DNA from: Hamadaea sp013361475
GTDB taxonomy: Bacteria > Actinomycetota > Actinomycetes > Mycobacteriales > Micromonosporaceae
Assembly: GCF_040654195.1 (NCBI RefSeq)
Contig: NZ_JBFAHM010000004.1
Span: forward strand, 62,001 to 126,000
DNA length: 64,000 bases
Reading direction: 5' to 3'
Position 1 is the first letter of the stretch. Every line of letters begins with the position of its first letter. The position numbers and the translations under genes are program-made. The notes under the pieces are model-generated. The model had not been told where the DNA came from, ran no database searches, and saw only the letters and a program-made list of their open reading frames with translations. Below, in pieces: positions 15,678-23,944 of the stretch.

Positions 15678-15915
15678 GCCGGCATCCGCTTCTTCTTGCG
15701 GTTCTCGCGAACGATCCTCTGGGCGTCCGGGTCGTCGAGCGCGGCCGGCCGCGCTCCGGGTCGGCCGGCCAGCGGTCGAGATCCGCGAGGTCCGCGACGT
15801 CGGCGGGGGCCTGGGCGAGCGTCAGGTTCGCCCGTGGTCCCGGCAATCCCGAGCTGGTACGCAGAAAGCTGTCCCGGTCGGCGCAGCTCCCCGGTGAGCG
15901 TTCCGGGCTGGGCAC
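15674..15915 (-). pseudogene. Internally deleted remnant of a HEAT-repeat protein
   Basis: From GTG 15915 the minus frame reads DRDSFLRTSSGLPGPRANL, resembling the start of actinobacterial HEAT-repeat (DNA-alkylation-repair-like) proteins. After about 55 residues the frame shifts in a GC-rich run near 15745, and the new frame ends DDPDAQRIVRENRKKKRM, resembling the C-terminal end of the same family. The roughly 200-residue repeat body is missing. The stop shares CTAG with the convergent BI-1 gene, so the original gene end is intact. Confidence 0.5.
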
Positions 15916-15973
15916 CGTCCCATTCTGATCTCCGCGCACCGGTCCTGTCGGCGTACCGGCCTAAGATGAGCGC

Positions 15974-16891
15974 GTGTCGCGTAAGGGCTGGCTGCTGTTC
16001 GCCGCGTTGGGCATCATCTGGGGCGTTCCCTACCTGTTCATCAAGATCGCCGTCGGTGGGTTGACCCCGGCGTCGGTGGTGTTCTGGCGCTGCGCCATCG
16101 CCGCCCTGATCCTGCTGCCGATCGCGATCGCCCGGGGTCAGCTGCGGGCGCTGCTGCCCCATTGGAAGGCGCTGCTGGCGTTCACCGCGGCGGAGATCGC
16201 CGTGCCGTGGTTCCTGCTGACCTCCGCCGAGCAGCGGTTGAGCAGTTCGCTGGCCGGGCTGCTGATCGCCGGGGTGCCGCTGGTGGCGGCCCTGCTCGGC
16301 TGGGCCACCGGCGGTGAGCGCCTCGGTCCCCGGCGCATTCTGGGTCTGGGCGTCGGCCTGGCGGGGGTGGCCGCCCTCGTCGGGCTCGACCTGTCCGCCG
16401 ACGACACGTGGGCCCTGGTGCAGATGGCGATCGTCGTCATCGGCTACGCCGTCGGCCCCTTCATCCTCAACCGGCAGCTCAAAGGCGTACCGGGGCTGGC
16501 CGTGATGGCGGTGTCGCTGGCGCTGTCGGCGATCGTGTACGCCCCGGCCGGGATCATGCAGCACCCCGCCGAGCTGCCCGGGGCCGACGTGATCGTCGCG
16601 GTCCTCGTGCTCGCCGTGCTGTGCACCGCCGTCGCGCTGACCGTGTTCAACGCGCTCATCGCCGAGGTCGGCCCGGTCCGGGGACCGGTCATCACCTACA
16701 TCAACCCGGCCGTCGCGGTGATCCTCGGCGTCCTCGTGCTCGGTGAGCCGTTCACCGCCGGGATCGGGCTCGGGTTCGCGCTGGTGCTGGCCGGTTCGGT
16801 GCTGGCGACCCAGCGGGCGGCCGACAAGAAGGCCCCGGCGCCCGGCCCGGCGGAGGCCGCCGGCGTCGAGCCGGTAGCGTCCCGGAAGTGA
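15974..16891 (+). CDS. EamA/DMT-superfamily transporter
   Basis: A 305-residue protein of ten hydrophobic segments in two EamA halves: GIIWGVPYLFIKIAV opens the first half, and ITYINPAVAVILGVLVLGEPFT, the typical end motif, closes the second. Such proteins export or import metabolites across the membrane; the substrate is not readable. The GTG start follows TAAGAT by 6 nt (leaderless). Its stop overlaps the phosphatase start as GTGA. Confidence 0.88.
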   Translation: MSRKGWLLFAALGIIWGVPYLFIKIAVGGLTPASVVFWRCAIAALILLPIAIARGQLRALLPHWKALLAFTAAEIAVPWFLLTSAEQRLSSSLAGLLIAGVPLVAALLGWATGGERLGPRRILGLGVGLAGVAALVGLDLSADDTWALVQMAIVVIGYAVGPFILNRQLKGVPGLAVMAVSLALSAIVYAPAGIMQHPAELPGADVIVAVLVLAVLCTAVALTVFNALIAEVGPVRGPVITYINPAVAVILGVLVLGEPFTAGIGLGFALVLAGSVLATQRAADKKAPAPGPAEAAGVEPVASRK

Positions 16892-17610
16892 CTTCGCTCC
16901 AGCTTTCCGTCGCCGGCGACACTCAGGTCGGCAACCGCTATCCGGCCAACTTCGACGTGCTCGCCGTGGCGGGCGACCCCGGCGACCGCACCGTCCTCGT
17001 GGTCGCCGACGGGATGGGGTCCGGCCGGGGCAGCGCCTTCGCTGGGCGTACCACTGCGGACACCTTCCTGGAGGTGACGCGGACCGGGCCGCCGAGCGCG
17101 GACCTGATGCGGGCGGCGGTCGCCGAGTGCCAGCGGCGCGTGATCGACGGCGGGCGGGCCTGGCCGGAGCTGACCGGCTGTACGCTGACCGCCCTGGTCG
17201 TCGACGGCGAGCAGGCCTGGATCACGCAGGTCGGCGACTCGCGCTGCTACCGGTGGCGCAACGGGTTGCTGGAGCAGCTGACGGTCGACCACACCGAGGC
17301 CTGGCTGGGCGCGGTCAACGGCTGGTGGCCGCACGACTCGCCGCAGGCCCACACCGCCCGCTACCACCTGCTGCGCTACATCGGGCACCCGGACGCCCCC
17401 GAGCCGGACGTGCTGAACGTGGCCCTGCGCCCGGGCGACGTGCTGTGCCTGTGCACCGACGGCATCGGCGAGGAGGTGTCCTACCGGAAGCTGGCGCAGG
17501 TGCTCGGCTCCGGCTCGACGCCGGCCGAGATGTGCACGTCGTTGCTGGCCGAGGCGCTGGCGACCGGTGGGAACGACAACGCGACCGTGGCCGTCGTCAA
17601 AGTCGCCTAG
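16888..17610 (+). CDS. PP2C-family serine/threonine phosphatase domain protein
   Basis: A 240-residue PP2C-like protein. VVADGMGSGRGS matches motif DGMGG, TQVGDSRCYRW is the GDSR strand, VLCLCTDGIGEEV the DG metal site, and GGNDNATVAVVKVA the terminal DN site. All main Mn-binding aspartates are therefore present. It has no membrane segment and probably removes phosphate from Ser/Thr proteins in the cytoplasm. It is translationally coupled to the EamA gene. No kinase partner is adjacent. Confidence 0.85.
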   Translation: MTSLQLSVAGDTQVGNRYPANFDVLAVAGDPGDRTVLVVADGMGSGRGSAFAGRTTADTFLEVTRTGPPSADLMRAAVAECQRRVIDGGRAWPELTGCTLTALVVDGEQAWITQVGDSRCYRWRNGLLEQLTVDHTEAWLGAVNGWWPHDSPQAHTARYHLLRYIGHPDAPEPDVLNVALRPGDVLCLCTDGIGEEVSYRKLAQVLGSGSTPAEMCTSLLAEALATGGNDNATVAVVKVA

Positions 17611-17642
17611 GCGCGCGGTATGCGCGGAGATAGTATGACGGT

Positions 17643-17966
17643 ATGCCCGCGAAGCGTGTGACGATCACGGTGCCGGAGGATGTCGCCCGGCTGATCGAAA
17701 ACGTCGACAACGTGTCCGCCTACTTCACCGCCGCCGCCCGCGCCTCCGACCGCAGGATGCGGACCGAAGCGCTGCTGCGCCGGGCGGTGGGCGACAACGT
17801 CGACCCCGCGGTTCAGGCCCGGGTGCGGGCCAACATCGAGCGGCAGCGCGCCGCGAACGCCGCCGCCCGTGCTCAGCGGGAGGTCCGCGAAGCACAGAAG
17901 GCGCTGGAGGAGGCCGAAGCACGGGTCGCCGCGCTCGACGCCCACCCGCGGGGGAACGCCGCATGA
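17643..17966 (+). CDS. RHH-like putative antitoxin with coiled-coil tail
   Basis: A 107-residue protein. The N-terminus KRVTITVPEDVARLIE resembles the strand-helix of ribbon-helix-helix (CopG/MetJ) DNA-binding proteins. The C-terminal half is a long charged helix (residues 62-100, heptad-like Ala/Glu/Arg). The ATG follows TAGTAT by 6 nt (leaderless). The stop overlaps the start of the PIN-like gene by ATGA. This is the layout of a type II toxin-antitoxin operon with the antitoxin first, where the antitoxin usually represses its own promoter. Confidence 0.6.
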   Translation: MPAKRVTITVPEDVARLIENVDNVSAYFTAAARASDRRMRTEALLRRAVGDNVDPAVQARVRANIERQRAANAAARAQREVREAQKALEEAEARVAALDAHPRGNAA

Positions 17967-18442
17967 CGGTCCGGGCGGTCCTCGACACCTCGGCGATGCT
18001 CGCCTACGCGAGCGTCGACCAGGCCATCCCCGTGTCGGAGTTCGTCCGGTCGGTCATGGAGGAGAACGAGGCGATCGGCGACGACCCCGACAACGTCGAG
18101 GCGTGGGCCGAGATCAGCCAGGTCGGCATCCCCACCTCGACCTTCATCGCCGCCTACGCGCAGGCCGATTCCTTCGGCCGGAACCTGCTCGCCGACCTCG
18201 CCTCGGACCTCGCCGTCGCCGAGGAACTCCAGGACGTCGAACGGTCGACGTTCGTGTTCCTGCCGCTCGCCGGCGTCGGCGACATCCTCGAGGCCAGCGA
18301 GCTGGAGCACCAGTGGCCGGGGCGTGGGGAGGCCATCCACCACGCGTTGCGCCTGAACGCCGAGCTGGCCACCTTCGATCCGCCCAAGCAACCCATCCCC
18401 CGGCTGCAACTCACCGATCTCTCGATGACCTGGGACGACTAG
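17963..18442 (+). CDS. PIN-like putative toxin
   Basis: A 159-residue protein beginning VRAVLDTSAMLAYA, the first strand and first catalytic Asp of PIN-domain ribonucleases. A later LNAELATFDP resembles the strand with the third acidic residue (usually LVTADxDF). The middle acidic residue is less clear, so activity is uncertain. The start overlaps the upstream stop (ATGA). Its stop shares CTAG with the convergent sigma-factor gene. It may be a divergent VapC-type toxin. Confidence 0.55.
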   Translation: MTVRAVLDTSAMLAYASVDQAIPVSEFVRSVMEENEAIGDDPDNVEAWAEISQVGIPTSTFIAAYAQADSFGRNLLADLASDLAVAEELQDVERSTFVFLPLAGVGDILEASELEHQWPGRGEAIHHALRLNAELATFDPPKQPIPRLQLTDLSMTWDD

Positions 18443-19665
18443 GCGTTCTCGGCCGCCCGGTCCAGCAACGCCCGCCGCTCGGACTCGCTGTGGGTCCGGG
18501 CGGCCGCTTCGCGGAACAGGTCCGCCGCCCGTTCCCGGTCGCCCTCACGGGCGGTGAGGTCGGCCTCGGCCGCCCAGGCGAGCGGATAGTCGTCCAGAGC
18601 ACCCCCGGCGCGGGCCAGCGCGAGCAGTTCGAGGCCAGCGGCCGGGCCGAAGGCGTACCCGTGGGCGACCGCCCGGTTGAGTTCGATGACCGGACTGGGC
18701 TGGCGGCCTACGAGGCGGTCGTAGCAGCCGGCGATCGTGGCCCAATCGGTGCGTTCCGGCGACGGCGCGGTCGCGTGACAGGCCGCGATCTGGGCCTGGA
18801 GCGCGTACGGGCCGTCACCGGGCAGGTCACGCAGCAACGCGGCCGCCTCCTCGATGGCGCTGTGGTCCCAGCGGGTGCGGTCCTGCTTGTCGAGCGTGAC
18901 GAGGTTGCCGTCGGCGTCGCGGCGCGCCGCCCGGCGGGAATGCTGCAACAGCAGCAGCGCCAGCAACGCGGTGGCCTCCGGCTGCTGCGGCATGAGCTGG
19001 GCGAGCAGCCGGGCCAGCCGGATCGCCTCGGTGGCGAACGCCGGTTCCCCGTCGGCGTTGTAGCCGTGGGTGAACAGCAGGTACAGCACGGCCAGGACGC
19101 CGGGCAGCCGCTCGGTCAGCGCCGGGCCTTCGGGGACGGCGTACGGGATGCCCGCGTCGGCGATCTTCGCCTTGGCCCGGGTCAGCCGCCGGGTCATGGT
19201 CGACTCACTGGTCAGCAACGCGCGGGCGATGTCGGCCGTCGGCACGGCGCAGATCGTGCGCAGGGTCAGCGCCACCCGGGCCTCCAGCGCCAGCGCCGGA
19301 TGGCAGCAGGTGAAGATCAGCCGCAGCCGGTCGTCGACGACCTCGTCGGGTGGCTGCGGATCGCCGGTCGCGGCGGTCAGCGCCAGCACAGCCAGGTCGC
19401 GGAGCTTGCGGCGTTCCACGGTCGCCCGGCGTACGGTGTCCAGCGCCCGGTTACGGGCCACGGTCATCAGCCACGCCCCCGGATTGCCGGGTACGCCGTC
19501 GGCCGGCCACCGTTCGAGCGCCGTCGCCAGCGCGTCCTGGGCGCTGTCCTCCGCCAGGGTCCAGTCCCCGGTGATCCGGATCAGCGCCGCGACGATCCGG
19601 GGGTATGCGTCGGCCGCCGCCTCGGCCGCGGCGCCCCGAGCCGCCGCGGCCGAAGACTGCGTCAT
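18439..19665 (-). CDS. ECF42-type sigma factor with C-terminal TPR-like domain
   Basis: A 408-residue ECF sigma factor. The region-2 helix DWTLAEDSAQDALATALERW and the region-4 segment ADIARALLTSESTMTRRLTRAKAKI are followed by the DUF6596 motif YLLFTHGYNA and by helical repeats to the end. This long C-terminal extension and the adjacent DGPF (YCII) gene are the defining context of group ECF42. No anti-sigma gene is present, as usual for this group. ATG 19665 is chosen (GTG 19668 also possible). It follows the DGPF gene by about 40 bp. Confidence 0.9.
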   Translation of the reverse strand: MTQSSAAAARGAAAEAAADAYPRIVAALIRITGDWTLAEDSAQDALATALERWPADGVPGNPGAWLMTVARNRALDTVRRATVERRKLRDLAVLALTAATGDPQPPDEVVDDRLRLIFTCCHPALALEARVALTLRTICAVPTADIARALLTSESTMTRRLTRAKAKIADAGIPYAVPEGPALTERLPGVLAVLYLLFTHGYNADGEPAFATEAIRLARLLAQLMPQQPEATALLALLLLQHSRRAARRDADGNLVTLDKQDRTRWDHSAIEEAAALLRDLPGDGPYALQAQIAACHATAPSPERTDWATIAGCYDRLVGRQPSPVIELNRAVAHGYAFGPAAGLELLALARAGGALDDYPLAWAAEADLTAREGDRERAADLFREAAARTHSESERRALLDRAAENA

Positions 19666-19707
19666 CACTGCCGAGCCGTCCTCATCGAGCCCGTCCGCAT
19701 CGAGCCG

Positions 19708-20043
19708 TCACTGCTCGAAGTCGGCGAACGGGCGGATCTCGATCCGGCCGCCGCGGGCCATCGGGTGCGTACGCGCGACTTCGATGGCCTCGTCGAGGTC
19801 GGCGCATTCGATCAGGTCATAGCCGACGATCAGCTCCTTGGTCTCCGTGAACGGGCCGTCGGAGATCAGCAGCTGGCCGTTGCGTACGCGGACCGTGGTC
19901 GCCGCGCTGGCCGGGGCGAGGACGTGCCCCTGCAGGCGGCGGCCCTTGGCGTCGTTGGTGGCCACCCACTCGTCGATGTCGGGCTCGTTGGTCGTGTCGG
20001 GATCGGGGTCGCCGTCGACGCAGACGAACATCATGTACTTCAT
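19708..20043 (-). CDS. DGPF-domain (YCII-related) protein
   Basis: A 111-residue DGPF protein: MKYMMFVCVDG at the start and LLISDGPFTETKELIVGY with the name-giving motif; PMARGGRIEIRPF closes the domain. YCII-like proteins form a ferredoxin-like alpha/beta barrel. ECF42 sigma factors commonly control DGPF genes, sometimes including their own operon. The ATG at 20043 is fixed by GAGGAG five bases upstream. First gene of the operon with the sigma factor. Confidence 0.9.
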   Translation of the reverse strand: MKYMMFVCVDGDPDPDTTNEPDIDEWVATNDAKGRRLQGHVLAPASAATTVRVRNGQLLISDGPFTETKELIVGYDLIECADLDEAIEVARTHPMARGGRIEIRPFADFEQ

Positions 20044-20083
20044 GTCAACTCCTCTGTTGCCGAATGTTGCCTTCACCGGAGAT

Positions 20084-20110
20084 GACGATCAACGGGCGGC
20101 CGACCGGACA
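20084..20110 (-). promoter_or_regulatory. Possible ECF42-dependent promoter
   Basis: On the minus strand TGTCCG (20110-20105) and CGTC (20087-20084) are 17 bases apart and the latter lies 40 bp upstream of the DGPF start. Reported ECF42 promoters have TGTCGA at -35 and CGAC/CGTC at -10 (recalled, not checked); the -35 here differs at its last two bases. Confidence 0.35.
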
Positions 20111-20136
20111 ACCACGGGGAAGAAAATCTCGGCGAA

Positions 20137-21135
20137 TCAGCGCTCGCCGGGGAACACCACCCCGACCTGGCCGCGTACGCCGTCGAGCAGGCCCATCACG
20201 TCGAGGGTGTCCTGCCAGCTGACCAGCGGACTCTCCTGCAGTCCTTCGCGCAGGCAGCGCATCACCTCGACCGCCTCGTGCACCATCCCGCGGGCGGTGA
20301 ACGGCACGCGGATCGTCTGCGGGTCGGTGCCCGCCCGGTGCAGGGTGAACGACTCGGGCCGGAAGAACAGCGAGTCCAGCACGATCCGGCCGCGGCTGCC
20401 CGACACCGCCGCGCGTACCGGGCTGTCGGCGGTGATGCCGCAGGTCAGAGCGGCCAGCGCCCCCTGGTGCGGGCCGTGCGCGTACCCGAACAGCATCCCG
20501 GTGTTGGCGTCGGTGCCCTCCGGGTTCAGCGAAGACCACGCGGTCACCGACGACGGGAGGCCGAGCACCGCGTGGGCGAAGGTCACCGGGTAGACGCCGA
20601 GGTCGAGCAGCGCGCCGCCGCCCTGCTGGGGATCGCGCAGGCGGTGGTCGGCGGCGAACGGCCCGGCCAGGTGGAAGTCGGCGTGCACCGTGCTGATCTC
20701 ACCGATCGCGCCGTCGGCCAGCATTTCCAGCATCCGGCGGAACGCCGGGTTGGTCCGCATCCACATCGCCTCCATGAGGAAGACGCCGCGGTCGCGGGCC
20801 AGGTCGATCAACGCCTGGGCCTGGCCGAGGTTCAGGGTGAACGCCTTCTCACACAGCACGTTCTTGCCCGCGCGCAGCATCAGCTCGGCCGCCGGGAAGT
20901 GCGCGTTGTGGGTGTTGGCCACGTAGACGACGTCGACGTCGGGGTCTTCGGCCAGCTCCTGCCAGCTGCCGTGGGCGCGCGGGATGTCGAACCGGTCGGC
21001 GAACGCGCGGGCGCTGGCGTGGCTGCGGGAGCCGACTGCCACGACGTCGGCGTCGGGCAGCGTACGCAGGTCTTCGGTGAACGTGGCGGCGATGCCGCCG
21101 GTGGCGAGGACACCCCACCTGATCTTGTCGGCCAT
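20137..21135 (-). CDS. Gfo/Idh/MocA-family oxidoreductase
   Basis: A 332-residue protein. IRWGVLATGGIA near the start is the NAD(P) Rossmann motif, and VLCEKAFTLNLGQA carries the EK(P/A) motif with the catalytic-region lysine. The C-terminal alpha/beta domain contains GGGALLDLGVYPV, typical of dehydrogenases for sugars or trans-diols. The substrate is unknown. ATG 21135 gives the standard N-terminus; 21144 is an alternative. Divergent from the PyrE-like gene. Confidence 0.87.
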   Translation of the reverse strand: MADKIRWGVLATGGIAATFTEDLRTLPDADVVAVGSRSHASARAFADRFDIPRAHGSWQELAEDPDVDVVYVANTHNAHFPAAELMLRAGKNVLCEKAFTLNLGQAQALIDLARDRGVFLMEAMWMRTNPAFRRMLEMLADGAIGEISTVHADFHLAGPFAADHRLRDPQQGGGALLDLGVYPVTFAHAVLGLPSSVTAWSSLNPEGTDANTGMLFGYAHGPHQGALAALTCGITADSPVRAAVSGSRGRIVLDSLFFRPESFTLHRAGTDPQTIRVPFTARGMVHEAVEVMRCLREGLQESPLVSWQDTLDVMGLLDGVRGQVGVVFPGER

Positions 21136-21180
21136 GCGCTCCATCTAACCGGGTCGGCGTACGCCGGATAAGCTCGGCCC

Positions 21181-21702
21181 GTGCTGGCGACCAAGATCCA
21201 GGAAACGTGTCACCTGACCGGGGAGTTCCGGCTGCGCTCCGGCCGGGTCGCGACCGAGTACTTCGACAAGTACCGGTTCGAGGCCGACCCGGTGCTGCTC
21301 GACGAGGTCGGGGCGGGCCTGGCCGGGCTGGTCCCGGCGTACGCGGAGGTGCTGGCCGGGCTGGAGATGGGCGGCATCGCGGTCGTCACCGCGCTCGGGC
21401 GGCACACCGGGCTGCCGTGCGCGTTCGTCCGCAAGGCCGCCAAGGAGTACGGCACCCGGCGGCTCGCCGAGGGCGCCGAGCTGGCCGGTCGGCGCGTCGT
21501 GATCGTCGAGGACGTCGTCACCTCCGGCGGCCAGATCGTGATCTCGACCCGGCAGCTACGCGACCTCGGCGCGATCGTCGACACCGCGCTGTGCGTCATC
21601 GACCGGCAGGAAGGCGGCGCCGAGGCGCTGGCCGAAGACGGGATCACCCTGCGGGCGCTGCTGACCCGGGCCGACCTGGAGGCCGCCCGGTCAGCTGGGT
21701 GA
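21181..21702 (+). CDS. pyrE: Orotate phosphoribosyltransferase-like protein
   Basis: A 173-residue type I phosphoribosyltransferase. FRLRSGRVATEYFDKYRF is the N-terminal OPRT motif, CAFVRKAAKEYGTRRLAEGAEL the lysine-rich loop, and VVIVEDVVTSGGQ the PRPP-binding motif. The reaction is orotate plus PRPP to OMP in pyrimidine synthesis. The GTG start follows TAAGCT by 6 nt (leaderless). No other pyr gene is nearby. The last 12 bp overlap the convergent lipoprotein gene. Confidence 0.85.
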   Translation: MLATKIQETCHLTGEFRLRSGRVATEYFDKYRFEADPVLLDEVGAGLAGLVPAYAEVLAGLEMGGIAVVTALGRHTGLPCAFVRKAAKEYGTRRLAEGAELAGRRVVIVEDVVTSGGQIVISTRQLRDLGAIVDTALCVIDRQEGGAEALAEDGITLRALLTRADLEAARSAG

Positions 21703-22179
21703 GGCAGGTGACGGGCGGTCGCCGATCCGCAGGATCAGCTCGCCCGACCCGGACTCGTTGACGACGCGTACGGTCCAGCAGCCCGCGGCCGGGAAGTCGA
21801 GCCCGACGCCGAACTCGCCGCCGGGCTTGTCGAACGTGCTGCCGCCGTGCCACTCCGGCCCCCATTCCGGGGTGATCTGCTGCTGACCGGGAGCGTCGGC
21901 GGTGACCGTCACCTGCTGCCCGCCCGTGAGGCGTACGACGATCTTCAAGGTCTGCCCGGCGACCAAGGTCCGCTGCGTCGCGAACAACATCACCCACATC
22001 TCCACCCCCCGCCCGTACGCCTGGCGTACGAGTGGATCGGCAGCGGCCGTCGCGGGACAGGCGGCGACCGGCCCGATCACGCCGGCGGACGACGCGGCGG
22101 GAACGGCGGTCGGAGCAGGGGCCGGGGTGCCGGTGCAGCCGGCGGCGAACAGGACCACGGTCAGCAGGGCGCGTCTCAT
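21691..22179 (-). CDS. Small secreted lipoprotein
   Basis: A 162-residue protein with signal MRRALLTVVLFAAGC; the lipobox FAAGC predicts a lipid-anchored Cys. A short Pro/Ala/Thr linker leads to a beta-rich domain (VEMWVMLFATQRTLVAGQ, GGQQVTVTA, AGCWTVRVVNESGSGELILRI) that looks immunoglobulin-like. No enzyme motif is visible. The ATG at 22179 is chosen for the signal peptide. Function unknown. Confidence 0.72.
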   Translation of the reverse strand: MRRALLTVVLFAAGCTGTPAPAPTAVPAASSAGVIGPVAACPATAAADPLVRQAYGRGVEMWVMLFATQRTLVAGQTLKIVVRLTGGQQVTVTADAPGQQQITPEWGPEWHGGSTFDKPGGEFGVGLDFPAAGCWTVRVVNESGSGELILRIGDRPSPASPS

Positions 22180-22213
22180 GCGAAGTGGACACCGCTCGGC
22201 GCCGCGAGGTTCC

Positions 22214-22936
22214 TCAGCACGTTGTGAGCATCTCACCGAGCGTGGCCGCCTCGGGCGGCGTGACGCTCAGCGCGTACCGGCTCTTGGCGGTGACGTAGCG
22301 GCGCGCGTAGTCGCACCAGGCCTCGCGGCGCGCCGGATTCCAATGGTCCGGCGTCTGGCTGCGCTTGTCCTGATTGGCCGTCTTGTCGGCGGCGAGCAGG
22401 TTGTCGACATCGTTGGCGAAGGCGCGACGCCGATCGAGCGGCCAGGACCACGCTCCGGCCCGCCAGGCGGCGGCGACCGCCACCACGTGGTCGATCTCGA
22501 TCTCGGACGCGCGGCTGCGATCGTAGGGCAAGGTCTTGCCCGTGTACGGATCGCGCAGCACCCCGGACAGCACGACACAAGGGTTGCCCGTGCTGAGCCG
22601 TACCCCGGTCAGGTCGCGCCGCAGCACGTCGTCACGGGTGTCGCAGCCGTTGTGGCCGCCGGGGGCGTCGGTGTCGTCGGTCCACAGCGGATCGCCGAAC
22701 GACTCCCGGGTGTAGCTGTCCCAGTGGGACTGGGCGGCCCGGGGCAGCTTGGCCAGCAGTGCGTGCGCCGCGTCCTTGGCCGCCACGCCACCGGACGGAA
22801 CAGACGCCCCAGCCGACGCGGTCGCGGTCGCGGTGGAAGGGTCGTCGAGATGCCCCTGATCCCACCACCAGGCGACCGCCGCCGCGACGAGCAGCAGCAG
22901 GACCAGCGTGACGAGCTCCCCCCGATAACGCTTCAT
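22214..22936 (-). CDS. Membrane-anchored HNH-type nuclease (DUF1524-like)
   Basis: A 240-residue protein with an N-terminal membrane anchor (residues 8-24) facing outward. The C-terminal half has the extracellular HNH nuclease pattern: EIEIDHVVAVAAAWRAGA (the DH of the beta-beta-alpha-metal site), then NDVDNLLAADKTANQDKR and DHWNPARREAWCDYARRY. Family members degrade DNA or RNA outside the cell. Two cysteine pairs may form disulfides. ATG 22936 follows GAGGGTTG. Confidence 0.82.
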   Translation of the reverse strand: MKRYRGELVTLVLLLLVAAAVAWWWDQGHLDDPSTATATASAGASVPSGGVAAKDAAHALLAKLPRAAQSHWDSYTRESFGDPLWTDDTDAPGGHNGCDTRDDVLRRDLTGVRLSTGNPCVVLSGVLRDPYTGKTLPYDRSRASEIEIDHVVAVAAAWRAGAWSWPLDRRRAFANDVDNLLAADKTANQDKRSQTPDHWNPARREAWCDYARRYVTAKSRYALSVTPPEAATLGEMLTTC

Positions 22937-22960
22937 CAACCCTCACCATAGGGTGTCCGG

Positions 22961-23944
22961 GTGAAGTCGGAGCGCCTGATCGCGTTGCTGTTCACGCTGC
23001 AAGCGCGGCGTAGCGCCACCGCCGGGCAGCTGGCCGCGATCCTGGAGGTCTCCGAGCGAACGATTCTCCGCGACGTGGCAGCGCTGCAGGCCGCGGGCGT
23101 TCCGCTCTACTCCGAACCGGGGCGCGGTGGCGGCATCCGGCTGCTCGACGGATGGCGTACGCGGCTGGACGGGCTCACCGGACCGGAGGCGGCTGCGCTG
23201 TTCGTCAGCGGCGTCCCGGCCGCGCTGGCCGATCTCGGGCTGGCCGGTGCGGCGACCACCGCGCAGGCCAAGCTGCTGGCGACGTTGCCGGACGACGCCC
23301 GCGAACGCGCCCGGGACCTGGGTGAACGGTTCCACCTGGACGCGCCCGGCTGGTTCCACCGCGACGAGCCACTGCCCCACCTCGCCGACGTGGCGACCGC
23401 CGTCTTCGACCGGCAACGGCTGCGGATCAGCTACGAGCGCGGCCGGCAGCTCGTCCACCGGACCGTCGACCCGCTCGGGCTCGTCCTCAAAGCCGGTGTC
23501 TGGTACGCCGTCGCCGCCGTCAGTACCGGTGACCTGCGCACCTACCGAGTAGCCCGGATCCGCTCGGTCGATCGGATCGGCGAGCAGTTCGAGCGCCCGG
23601 ACGGATTCGTGCTCGCGGAGTACTGGGCTCAGTCGGCCGCGGAGTTCGACCGCAGCATCCTGCACGCCACCGTCCGGATCAGAGTGCCGGTCCGGGTGCT
23701 GCCGGACCTGGCCCGCCATCTTGGCCGCACCTCGGTGGAAGAGCTGGGCGCGGTCGGCCCGCCCGACGCGGACGGCTGGGTTGAGGCGGAGGTGCTGGTC
23801 GAGACGCTGCACATCGCCCAGCATCAGCTGATCGCGCTGGCCCCCGATGTGGAGGTCCTCGATCCGCCGGAGCTGCGGGCGGCACTGGCCGAGGTCGGCC
23901 GGAAGCTCGCCGCCCGCAACTCCGTTGGGAACGCCGCCGGTTAA
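22961..23944 (+). CDS. YafY-family transcriptional regulator (HTH-WYL)
   Basis: A 327-residue regulator. The N-terminal winged helix-turn-helix (SATAGQLAAILEVSERTILRDVAAL) is followed by a WYL domain (RRTVDPLGLVLKAGVWYAVAAV) and a WCX-like end. WYL domains bind nucleic-acid or small ligands and regulate gene expression. GTG follows TAGGGT by 6 nt (leaderless). It ends on the palindrome TTAA shared with the convergent SDR gene, which is a likely target. Confidence 0.88.
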   Translation: MKSERLIALLFTLQARRSATAGQLAAILEVSERTILRDVAALQAAGVPLYSEPGRGGGIRLLDGWRTRLDGLTGPEAAALFVSGVPAALADLGLAGAATTAQAKLLATLPDDARERARDLGERFHLDAPGWFHRDEPLPHLADVATAVFDRQRLRISYERGRQLVHRTVDPLGLVLKAGVWYAVAAVSTGDLRTYRVARIRSVDRIGEQFERPDGFVLAEYWAQSAAEFDRSILHATVRIRVPVRVLPDLARHLGRTSVEELGAVGPPDADGWVEAEVLVETLHIAQHQLIALAPDVEVLDPPELRAALAEVGRKLAARNSVGNAAG

